12,841 nt of DNA, taken from positions 1 through 12,841 of the forward strand of contig JAUXBW010000021.1 in the NCBI GenBank assembly GCA_030619185.1. Reading direction: 5' to 3'. The position numbers were made by a program, and so were the translations under genes. Below, one piece after another: positions 5,746-12,841 of the stretch (its first letter is position 1; each line of letters begins with the position of its first letter). Below the pieces are notes generated by a model. The model searched no databases. It was not told where the DNA came from and worked only from the letters and a program-made list of their open reading frames with translations. Source of the DNA: Methyloprofundus sp. Its GTDB lineage: Bacteria; Pseudomonadota; Gammaproteobacteria; Methylococcales; Methylomonadaceae.

Positions 5746-6666
5746 TCATTGCTCCCCAGCCACAAAGTTATCAGGCAAACGTTGCAATATTAAGAACGCA
5801 CCGTTATTATCAGAAATAACTGCAATATCACCATCAGGGTCCTTTACAGATTCACTGGGGCGCACCCAGATCTTACCGCCCAGACTCTCTACTTTACCTA
5901 ATAATAAAGCCGGATCTGCAACCCGGATAGAAGCAACCCAACGCACTTTAAAATCATCTTCAGGTACATGCCTGATACCGGCACGCCACTTGCCCTCATT
6001 TTGCAAAATCTGATAATCTGTCTGACCAAACATTGAATCATAATGCCCTAAATTCTGATAAAAAATAAAACTAGTCTGTGGCTGATTGCTCCATAATTCA
6101 TTCCATAGCCAGCTCCCCACTGTAGGCTTAATATCAGCTGGATCTCCTCCAGGGGCGTGTAGTAACAGAAATTGCGCCCCCAGAGGGTCGCTCATTAATG
6201 CGCCGCGACCACGCTGAGGCATATCAATCGGGCCTTTAAGTACCTTGCCTCCCTGATCTTCGACATAGGCACTTGCTTTATCCACATCGGGCACAGACAT
6301 ATAAGCCAGCCAGTGCGCTTCGGCCTTTTTATCGGCCTTTGCTTTTACCTGTAGCATGCCGCCTATACGTTTTCCTTTATTCAGAATAACCGTATAACGC
6401 CCCTGTTGCTCGAAAGTCCAACCAAACAGCCCGGCATAAAATTTTCGGGAGGAAGCTATATCAGGGGTTAACAGATCATGCCAGACAAACTTGCCTCGAT
6501 GATAGCTTTGGGTGGGTGCTGCGGTGATCGGGACTAAAAACTCTACGACTTGGGAGTCAGTGGATGAGCCAGGAGTCGCACAGCCAGAGAGTAAAGCGAT
6601 CGCTAAAAGCAGTGGGCTAACTATTCGCCAACAATAACAAGAGGGTTTAAAGTAAACGCTAAGCAT
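5746..6666 (-). CDS. Lipoprotein with two VOC (glyoxalase-fold) domains
   Basis: Protein of 306 residues with an N-terminal signal and lipobox LSGC (cysteine 29), so probably an envelope lipoprotein. Two VOC superfamily domains follow at about 58-170 and 185-296. The first begins GKFVWHDLLT and continues with KFYAGLFGWTFE, the pattern of the glyoxalase/bleomycin-resistance-like proteins often paired in tandem in CFP30B-like antigens. The second domain has WLWNELWS and FYQNLGHYD in the matching places but lacks the histidine of the WHDL motif. Most VOC proteins are cytoplasmic enzymes or binding proteins, so membrane anchoring outside the cytoplasm is unusual. Substrate and catalysis cannot be inferred. 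The ATG at 6666 has an AGGGA about 9 bases upstream. The stop overlaps the start of the small lipoprotein gene, forming a two-gene unit. Confidence 0.82.
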   Translation of the reverse strand: MLSVYFKPSCYCWRIVSPLLLAIALLSGCATPGSSTDSQVVEFLVPITAAPTQSYHRGKFVWHDLLTPDIASSRKFYAGLFGWTFEQQGRYTVILNKGKRIGGMLQVKAKADKKAEAHWLAYMSVPDVDKASAYVEDQGGKVLKGPIDMPQRGRGALMSDPLGAQFLLLHAPGGDPADIKPTVGSWLWNELWSNQPQTSFIFYQNLGHYDSMFGQTDYQILQNEGKWRAGIRHVPEDDFKVRWVASIRVADPALLLGKVESLGGKIWVRPSESVKDPDGDIAVISDNNGAFLILQRLPDNFVAGEQ

Positions 6667-6804
6667 GATTTTATTTCCCTGTGATTTAAATACAAGTTAC
6701 CAGTATATAACATTTTCTACAGGGCATAGTTGCTATACGTGCTAGTAATCAAGCCACACTAGCGCAAACCCCAAAAACAAAGGCTACTTTTTTGCATTCT
6801 CTAT

Positions 6805-6832
6805 TGCTCGCGCTTAAATAAACGAGTATAAG
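6805..6832 (+). promoter_or_regulatory. Possible promoter of the secreted cysteine-containing protein
   Basis: TTGCTC (6805-6810) and TATAAG (6827-6832) are separated by 16 bases and lie just upstream of the presumed ribosome site at 6857-6860. The -10 overlaps the palindrome at 6829-6845. The match is moderate only. Confidence 0.35.
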
Positions 6833-6845
6833 TATCATATACTTA
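6829..6845. promoter_or_regulatory. 17-base palindrome over the presumed -10 box
   Basis: TAAGTATCATATACTTA is a perfect 7-base inverted repeat around CAT. Its place over the -10 and start region fits a repressor operator, but the sequence is AT-rich and could be chance. No regulator is identifiable nearby. Confidence 0.3.
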
Positions 6846-6867
6846 AAATATTTTCTGGAGAAAAGCC

Positions 6868-7761
6868 ATTAAACTCTTACTCAGCTCTTTAGCCCTCTGT
6901 ATGGTACTCAGCCCTAAACCCGCTCAGGCAGATCTAGTTGAGGACTGCATTACTATTCTAAATAATGCTCAACTTGCCTTTTCTGAACTGTTCCCAATTG
7001 AGCCTGCCACGCAATTTGACGAACCCTGGTGCTATCGCGCCTACCCTAATGCCATCACCGAGAGCACACTCTATGCAGGCATCAACCTTAATGATGCAGG
7101 GGTTTATCTCTTAGGCCCTCCTTATGGAGATACACCTTACTTTGTTGGCAAGACGCTAGAAGTTAAGGCTCTATTGAGCAAGGAGCTCGCTGCGATCAAC
7201 ACTCGCAAGGAAGCAATTTGCGATACCAGTCACAGCGATATTACAGGCATCAGCTCAATACTAAAAAACAACAAACTTTTAATAACCAGTCAAGGGGCCT
7301 GTGTTAAACCACCAGAAAATAATAATTTATGTGAAGCGGTGCCTCCTCGCGATGCAAATGGCAATAAATTAGCAACCGGGGTAAATGTTTTAATCGAATC
7401 CTCAATAGACAGCCTTGTATTCCCCGATTTTGAGCTACCTACAATTCCTGGCTTACCCAGTATTCCAGGCTTTTCAAACCCGCTCGGCTCGTTCCTGCAA
7501 GGTTTTGATAATCAAACTTGCCTAGTACATGCACTGGAAGATATGACGAAGTATACAATTGAAACTGATATCTGTATGGATATGACCGACACAATCGGCT
7601 ATATCCCGAGAATCAAGCACCCTGTCACGATTGAGTTCAAAGGACAGTCACTCTCCACAGTAGTGGATGACTGCTTTCTAACGGATGCTGACAGCATCAC
7701 TAATCTACTAACAGGACAGGCCTGGAAAAATCAAGCGGGGAGTTTTGTACCCGCTAATTAA
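6868..7761 (+). CDS. Secreted cysteine-containing protein with apparent ATT start
   Basis: Exported protein of about 297 residues with no family I can name securely. The first standard start in frame (ATG 6901) would begin inside a signal peptide. Reading back to the ATT at 6868 restores a complete one: KLLLSSLALCMVL preceded by the initiator, then PKPAQA before DLVEDC. A GGAG at 6857-6860 lies 7 bases before this ATT. No ATG, GTG or TTG occurs between it and the in-frame TAA at 6844, so ATT is the likely initiator, or a mutated ATG. The mature protein has eight cysteines, enough for four disulfides. A segment after the signal (AFSELFP, WCYRAYPN, LYAGIN, VYLLGPPYG, FVGKTLEV) resembles a module I recall from exported proteins of diverse proteobacteria. 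A proline-rich stretch (ELPTIPGLPSIPGF) separates it from the C-terminal half. Function unknown; periplasmic or extracellular. Confidence 0.7.
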   Translation: MKLLLSSLALCMVLSPKPAQADLVEDCITILNNAQLAFSELFPIEPATQFDEPWCYRAYPNAITESTLYAGINLNDAGVYLLGPPYGDTPYFVGKTLEVKALLSKELAAINTRKEAICDTSHSDITGISSILKNNKLLITSQGACVKPPENNNLCEAVPPRDANGNKLATGVNVLIESSIDSLVFPDFELPTIPGLPSIPGFSNPLGSFLQGFDNQTCLVHALEDMTKYTIETDICMDMTDTIGYIPRIKHPVTIEFKGQSLSTVVDDCFLTDADSITNLLTGQAWKNQAGSFVPAN

Positions 7762-7813
7762 GCAGACTGGAAAACCATACTAAGGAATGAGATTTTTATT
7801 GCGCAGCATTAAA

Positions 7814-7877
7814 AACGAAATCCGACATGCCGGAGTACGTTAAAATATCAGAGTACTCTAAAATGTCGGATTTCGTT
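7814..7877. repeat. Perfect 15-base inverted repeat element
   Basis: AACGAAATCCGACAT (7814-7828) and ATGTCGGATTTCGTT (7863-7877) are exact reverse complements with a 34-base spacer. In the spacer GAGTAC and GTACTC form a second stem. It follows the secreted-protein gene and precedes the ZIP-type gene. There is no T-tract on the plus strand. On the minus strand a TTTTT follows, but no minus-strand gene leads into it, so I class it as a repeat rather than a terminator. Confidence 0.75.
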
Positions 7878-7963
7878 ATCTACGCTACGCTAATTTTAAC
7901 TCTCATTACCCTCTGTGCTCTAAATATTAAGGTATCACTCCCCTCCTCCCTACTCCCGGATAT

Positions 7964-9799
7964 ATGCCCATAGCCACCGATTCTATTGTTTTTACTGCCT
8001 TTATGCTTGGCATCATCAGTGCTTGCTCACTCCCCTTAGGCACTTTAACCACTTTATTCTGGAAGCCCTCTGATCGTTCCATCGCTTTCTTAATGTCTTT
8101 TGGCGGTGGTGCTTTACTCGCTGCGCTAACTCTTGATCTAGTTGCAGGTACCGTTGCAAAAGGTGATTTTTATCCCCTGGCTGTAGGCTGTATTGTTGGA
8201 GGTTTGCTGTTTATCAGTTTGAACAACGTGGTGAATGATTTTGGTGGGTTCTTAAGAAAAGCCTCGACGACAATGTACCACCTGCGTAAACAGGAATACC
8301 GAAAATTCAGGCAAATACTTTCCCTGGCAAAACGCACCGATGTATTTTGTGGCTTAAGTGATGCTGATTTTAAAATTCTGGCCAAGGCGATTCAGCCACA
8401 GAATTATAAAAAAGGTGAACTCATTTTCACCAAAGGTGATCTCTGCGATAATCTCTATTTTATTGCCTCAGGTAGTGTTTCCTTACTGGACCCGAGAAAT
8501 AAAGTAGCCAGTAAAACACTAGCTCAGAATGACGATCTGGGCTGGCTGGCATTTATCACTGGCACACCCTACCGTTTTACTGCACGGGCTTCTGCAGATG
8601 TGAGTTTATGGGCACTGCCCAAAGCGACTTTTTTTAATCTGCTACCCGACTCCCCCACTTTAGTTCAGGCCGTACAGCAGTGGCTACGCAGCAAGGAAGT
8701 CACGGACTACCTGCATACTCATCATGGTTTATCTTTTTCCGCGATTATTCGCTGGCATGACCACGCGGTTCATACTCTAGCCAGGCGCGGTATGTTTGCC
8801 TCCGCTGTCACCATTGACCATAAAGGCAAGGCCTTTCTGCAATACGCCAAGCATATTAAGGGCTTTGGTTTTTTTGCCAACTTACCCGAAGAGGAACTAC
8901 AAGCCATTTCGGATCGCCTAGTGTTTAAACAATTTGCCAAAGGAGAAACCTTTTTTCATCGCGGCGAACAGGCGAATCACTTGCATATTATCGAACAAGG
9001 CAGCGTGGCAAAACTGGATGCTGTGGATCATTCTGTACATTCTATTGATATAAGCTCTCATTATTCTTTCGGTTATATGGCTTTTTTTACGGGTAGTTAT
9101 AACTCAATGTCTGCGGTTGCCAGTGAAGAAACCGTTGGCTGGGTGTTACGCAAAAAGGATTTTAATGCCTTACTCACCGTTTTACCTGTATTGAGAGAAC
9201 AATTTAAACTTTTTTTGCAAGAAAATGACGTTTTAGACTACCTGACTGACAGACAGCAACTTAGCCAAAATACCGCTACTCAGTGGGTTAATAGTGCAGT
9301 CAAAAGCATTTCTGCGGACAAACCGATTTTACCCGTCACCAAGATGCATTTTAATATCAGTGAGCATAAAGGCGCTCCTTTAGGTATATGGCTTGGGTTA
9401 ATGCTGGATGGCATTCCCGAAGCCTTGGTTATTGGTGCTGGAACAGTGCACTCTGGCCTGAGTTATTCTTTACTGGCCGGGCTGTTTTTTTCCAATTACC
9501 CGGAAGCTCTGTCTAGCTCTAGCGGCATGCGCCAGCAAGGTATGAAGTTTAGTACCATCTTATTAATGTGGACTGTTTTAATGCTGATGACGGGTATACT
9601 CAGTGCCCTAGGGAGTATTTACTTTGCTGGAGTCAGTGATGAGATATTTGCCTTTACCGAAGGTGTTGCCGCAGGAGCAATGCTCACCATGATCGCACAA
9701 ACTATGCTACCTGAAGCCTATATCAAGGGCGGAGAAATCGTCGGATTCTCTACATTATTAGGCTTTCTTACTGCCATTTTTTTCAAAACGCTGGAGTAG
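7964..9799 (+). CDS. ZIP-type metal transporter with two inserted Crp-like domains
   Basis: Inner-membrane protein of 611 residues combining a split ZIP-family transporter with two cyclic-nucleotide-binding-type domains. Membrane segments lie at about 8-30, 41-63 and 70-90, then five more from about 471 to 608, giving the eight of a ZIP protein. The loop after segment 3, where ZIP proteins normally carry a short His-rich stretch, contains Crp-like domain 1 (about 124-250), a linker with six histidines in 20 residues (251-270), and Crp-like domain 2 (about 297-428). Segment 4 has DGIPEA (482-487) and segment 5 has SNYPEA (510-515), in place of the usual H-N-x-P-E-G type motifs, so the asparagine or glutamate ligands remain but histidines are lost. 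The phosphate-binding cassettes are degenerate: LGWLAF...PYRFTA and FGYMAF...YNSMSA, both lacking the conserved glutamate of F-G-E-L-A. Metal, direction and ligand are unknown. The ATG at 7964 has only a weak GGA upstream. Confidence 0.82.
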   Translation: MPIATDSIVFTAFMLGIISACSLPLGTLTTLFWKPSDRSIAFLMSFGGGALLAALTLDLVAGTVAKGDFYPLAVGCIVGGLLFISLNNVVNDFGGFLRKASTTMYHLRKQEYRKFRQILSLAKRTDVFCGLSDADFKILAKAIQPQNYKKGELIFTKGDLCDNLYFIASGSVSLLDPRNKVASKTLAQNDDLGWLAFITGTPYRFTARASADVSLWALPKATFFNLLPDSPTLVQAVQQWLRSKEVTDYLHTHHGLSFSAIIRWHDHAVHTLARRGMFASAVTIDHKGKAFLQYAKHIKGFGFFANLPEEELQAISDRLVFKQFAKGETFFHRGEQANHLHIIEQGSVAKLDAVDHSVHSIDISSHYSFGYMAFFTGSYNSMSAVASEETVGWVLRKKDFNALLTVLPVLREQFKLFLQENDVLDYLTDRQQLSQNTATQWVNSAVKSISADKPILPVTKMHFNISEHKGAPLGIWLGLMLDGIPEALVIGAGTVHSGLSYSLLAGLFFSNYPEALSSSSGMRQQGMKFSTILLMWTVLMLMTGILSALGSIYFAGVSDEIFAFTEGVAAGAMLTMIAQTMLPEAYIKGGEIVGFSTLLGFLTAIFFKTLE

Positions 9800-9867
9800 C
9801 GTTAATAATGGCCACGCCCTACATTAGAGCTTGCACTCCTAATCCTAAAAAAATCAGCTGTTAATTC

Positions 9868-9896
9868 TTGACGAAATATCTATTTTCAGCTATTTT
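9868..9896 (+). promoter_or_regulatory. Sigma-70 promoter of the ilv operon
   Basis: TTGACG (9868-9873) and TATTTT (9891-9896) are 17 bases apart, a well-formed promoter. Transcription would start near 9903, leaving a leader of about 93 bases. In that leader I find no peptide rich in Ile, Val or Leu codons and no strong hairpin pair, so classical attenuation is not evident. Confidence 0.6.
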
Positions 9897-9995
9897 AGAT
9901 AGATTTTTTATAAACTTAGTGTAGAAAAATTAACGCATTAAAAATGTGCTATTAGCAAACTAAGTATTATCAGTGTTTTAAAGAGGATATTAAGA

Positions 9996-11732
9996 GTGGA
10001 ACTCAGTGGCGGACAGATAGTCGTTCAGTGCCTAAAAGATGAAGGGGTAGAATATCTTTTTGGTTATCCTGGCGGCGCAGTATTACATTTATATGATGCA
10101 ATTTTCCATCAGGACGATGTAAAACATATTTTAGTCAGACATGAACAAGCGGCTACCCATGCTGCGGATGCGTATGCGCGCGCAACAGGTAAACCCGGCG
10201 TGGTTCTGGTTACGTCTGGCCCAGGCGCAACCAACGCCGTTACCGGTATTGCCACAGCGTATATGGACTCTATTCCTATGGTGGTTATCTCTGGCCAGGT
10301 GCCAACTGCTGTCATTGGTAGTGATGCCTTTCAGGAAGTGGATATGGTGGGCATTACCCGCCCTTGCGTAAAACACAACTTCCTGGTTAAAGATGTCAAA
10401 GATATTGCCGAAACTATGAAAAAGGCGTTTTACATTGCCACAACGGGACGACCAGGCCCTGTGGTAGTTGATATCCCTAAGGATATTACCGACCCGAATG
10501 TTAAGGTGACTTATAAATACCCTAAAAAAGTAAAGATACGCTCATATAGCCCAGCAACTAAGGGACACCCAGGGCAAATCAAAAAAGCAGTAGATTTATT
10601 ATTACATGCTCACAGGCCGATGATTTATTCCGGTGGTGGCGTAGTTTTAGGCGAAGCCAGTGCAGAGCTCACCGAAATGACACGCTTGCTTAATTACCCT
10701 ATTACCAATACGCTTATGGGTTTAGGTGCTTATCCAGCAACTGATAAACAGTTTGTCGGTATGTTAGGCATGCACGGAACTTATGAAGCTAATCTTGCAA
10801 TGCACGAAAGTGATGTTATTTTAGCTATCGGCGTACGTTTTGATGACCGGGTAACGGGTAAACTGGCTGAATTTTGTCCGCATGCGAAAATTATTCATAT
10901 AGATATAGACCCAGCTTCTATTTCTAAAACGGTTAAAGTTGATATCCCTATTGTAGGTGAAGTTAAACTGGTTCTTAAGCAATTTTTAAACGAAATAAAA
11001 GAGCATAAAAAGAAACCGTCTAAAAAAGCACTTGAAGCCTGGTGGAGCCAGATTGAGCAATGGCGCGATGCCAACTGCCTGGAGTTTGACCGCGATAGCG
11101 AGCAAATTAAACCACAAGCCGTTGTCGAAGAACTATACAAAATAACTAAAGGTGAAGCCTATATTACCTCTGATGTAGGGCAGCACCAGATGTATGCCGC
11201 ACAGTTTTATCATTTTGATAAACCACGCCGCTGGATTAATTCTGGTGGGTTGGGCACAATGGGCTTTGGCCTGCCTGCCGCTATTGGTGCCAAGCTTGCG
11301 CACCCTGATGCTGATGTTGCCTGCATTACCGGTGAAGCCAGCATTCAGATGTGCATACAGGAGCTTGCGACAGCCTTGCAATACAATACCCCGGTTAAGA
11401 TTATTAATTTGAATAACCGTTATATGGGCATGGTACGTCAATGGCAGGAATTCAGCTATGAAAGCCGCTATTCACAATCTTATATGGATACTATTCCTGA
11501 TTTTGTAGCCTTAGCAGAAGCCTATGGCCATGTTGGCATCCGTGTCGAAAAGCCAGAGGATGTCAGACCCGCTCTGGAGAAAGCATTTGCCCTGAAAGAT
11601 CGCACTGTTTTTATAGACTTTATGACGGACAGAACAGAAAACGTTTACCCTATGATTGAATCGGGAAAAGGCCACCAAGAAATGACTTTACGTGTTGCAC
11701 CCGGCACACCACTGGATAGAGAGTTAGCCTAA
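9996..11732 (+). CDS. ilvI: Acetolactate synthase large subunit
   Basis: Catalytic subunit of acetohydroxyacid synthase, 578 residues, condensing two pyruvates, or pyruvate with 2-oxobutyrate, in the first common step of valine, leucine and isoleucine synthesis. Visible blocks are YPGGAVLHLYD, the catalytic glutamate E50 in LVRHEQAATHAADAYARATG, TSGPGATN (73-80), VRFDDRVTGKL (280-290) in the FAD-region domain, and NLNNRYMGMVRQWQ (471-484) of the thiamine-diphosphate site. The length is that of E. coli IlvI. The cofactor motif usually written G-D-G is GEA at 446-448, so the metal-binding aspartate is glutamate, otherwise with the normal SIQM-IQEL context. It starts at GTG 9996 with AGAGGA 8 bases upstream. 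Its stop overlaps the ATG of ilvH by one base. It could equally be named ilvB; the similarity to IlvI looks greater. Confidence 0.95.
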   Translation: MELSGGQIVVQCLKDEGVEYLFGYPGGAVLHLYDAIFHQDDVKHILVRHEQAATHAADAYARATGKPGVVLVTSGPGATNAVTGIATAYMDSIPMVVISGQVPTAVIGSDAFQEVDMVGITRPCVKHNFLVKDVKDIAETMKKAFYIATTGRPGPVVVDIPKDITDPNVKVTYKYPKKVKIRSYSPATKGHPGQIKKAVDLLLHAHRPMIYSGGGVVLGEASAELTEMTRLLNYPITNTLMGLGAYPATDKQFVGMLGMHGTYEANLAMHESDVILAIGVRFDDRVTGKLAEFCPHAKIIHIDIDPASISKTVKVDIPIVGEVKLVLKQFLNEIKEHKKKPSKKALEAWWSQIEQWRDANCLEFDRDSEQIKPQAVVEELYKITKGEAYITSDVGQHQMYAAQFYHFDKPRRWINSGGLGTMGFGLPAAIGAKLAHPDADVACITGEASIQMCIQELATALQYNTPVKIINLNNRYMGMVRQWQEFSYESRYSQSYMDTIPDFVALAEAYGHVGIRVEKPEDVRPALEKAFALKDRTVFIDFMTDRTENVYPMIESGKGHQEMTLRVAPGTPLDRELA

Positions 11733-12223
11733 TGAGACATATTATTTCTATTCTGATTGAAAATGAAGCAGGTGCTTTATCGCGTGTTGCAGGTCTGTTT
11801 TCTGCGCGTGGCTATAATATTGAATCACTCACTGTTGCACCCACTGAAGATATAACCTTATCAAGAATGACGCTGGTAACTCGTGGCAATGAAGAAGTGA
11901 TTGAGCAAATCACTAAGCAACTGAATAAATTGATTGATATTGTTAAGCTGATCGATTTAGCTGAAACGTCACACGTAGAACGTGAACTGATGCTGGTTAA
12001 AGTGAAAACCAGCATTGAATCGCGTGAAGAAATCAAACGCTTATCTGATATTTTTCGCGGCAAGGTTATTGACGTGACCAATAATAGTTATGTCATCGAA
12101 ATGACCGGGGCATCCGATAAGCTGGATGCCTTTGTTAATGCCTTAGATGAAAGCTCGATTATTGAAACCGTACGCTCAGGCCCGACCAGCATGTCGCGCG
12201 GCGAACATGGATTACATTTATAA
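11732..12223 (+). CDS. ilvH: Acetolactate synthase small (regulatory) subunit
   Basis: Regulatory subunit of acetohydroxyacid synthase, 163 residues, the same as E. coli IlvH. An N-terminal ACT domain at about 2-78 opens MRHIISILIENEAGALSRVAGLFSARGYNIESLTVAP, nearly identical to the IlvH consensus. This domain binds valine for feedback inhibition. The C-terminal domain has HVERELMLVKV, IFRGKVIDVT and KLDAFVNAL as in IlvH. Translation starts at an ATG that shares one base with the ilvI stop, so the two subunits are coupled and made in step. ilvC follows after 33 bases. Confidence 0.96.
   Translation: MRHIISILIENEAGALSRVAGLFSARGYNIESLTVAPTEDITLSRMTLVTRGNEEVIEQITKQLNKLIDIVKLIDLAETSHVERELMLVKVKTSIESREEIKRLSDIFRGKVIDVTNNSYVIEMTGASDKLDAFVNALDESSIIETVRSGPTSMSRGEHGLHL

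Positions 12224-12841
<618 letters not shown>

Noticed and set aside
7866..7963. Extended N-terminus of the ZIP-type protein upstream of 7964
   Set aside because: The sequence before ATG 7964 is a pyrimidine-rich leader after a repeat and gives no hydrophobic or conserved extension; the first membrane segment begins right after this ATG.
9903..9995. Attenuator leader peptide for the ilv operon
   Set aside because: The only ATG there opens a three-codon frame (ATG TGC TAT TAG) without Ile, Val or Leu codons, and no alternative hairpins are evident.
10109..11441. Antisense open frames across the ilvI gene
   Set aside because: They are shadows of a strongly conserved coding gene and have no independent signals.

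Overview
The window looks like chromosomal DNA of a gammaproteobacterium of moderate-to-low GC. The Kbp/YgaU homologue, the GrxC-type glutaredoxin and an ilvIHC-type operon close to the enterobacterial and pseudomonad versions all support this. I suspect a methanotroph-like lineage (Methylococcales), but only as an impression. There is no sign of phage, plasmid, transposase, CRISPR, tRNA or rRNA.

Layout from left to right: a ~120-base imperfect palindrome (1-120); a PqiA-like membrane protein on the minus strand; a divergent intergenic region with a promoter and a 17-base palindrome; a glutaredoxin (grxC-like) followed closely by a secreted three-domain protein (FN3-like, CAP/SCP, PPC-like); a hairpin repeat between convergent genes; a kbp/ygaU homologue on the minus strand; a ~370-base gene-free stretch with another GC-rich hairpin. 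Next come a small frameshifted gene translationally linked to a 393-residue membrane protein of unknown family, a 145-base inverted-repeat element and a hairpin terminator. These are followed by a minus-strand pair of coupled lipoprotein genes (a double-VOC lipoprotein and a tiny Tyr/Gly-rich one), and a secreted cysteine-containing protein that apparently starts at an ATT codon. A perfect 15-base inverted repeat then precedes a 611-residue ZIP-type transporter with two Crp-like domains and a His-rich linker inserted in its central loop. The window ends with ilvI/ilvB-ilvH-ilvC (ilvC cut by the window edge).

The right-hand 2.9 kb is a housekeeping operon for branched-chain amino acids: acetolactate synthase large and small subunits, then ketol-acid reductoisomerase, behind a well-formed sigma-70 promoter. 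The left 9.8 kb is a string of short, mostly envelope-related units separated by palindromic intergenic repeats: six of them lie before position 7900 and none was found after it. The most interesting items are the ZIP transporter with degenerate cyclic-nucleotide-type domains, the frameshifted partner of the unknown membrane protein, the ATT-start candidate and the palindromic repeats. I do not see a clear multi-gene defence, secretion or biosynthetic system that is new.
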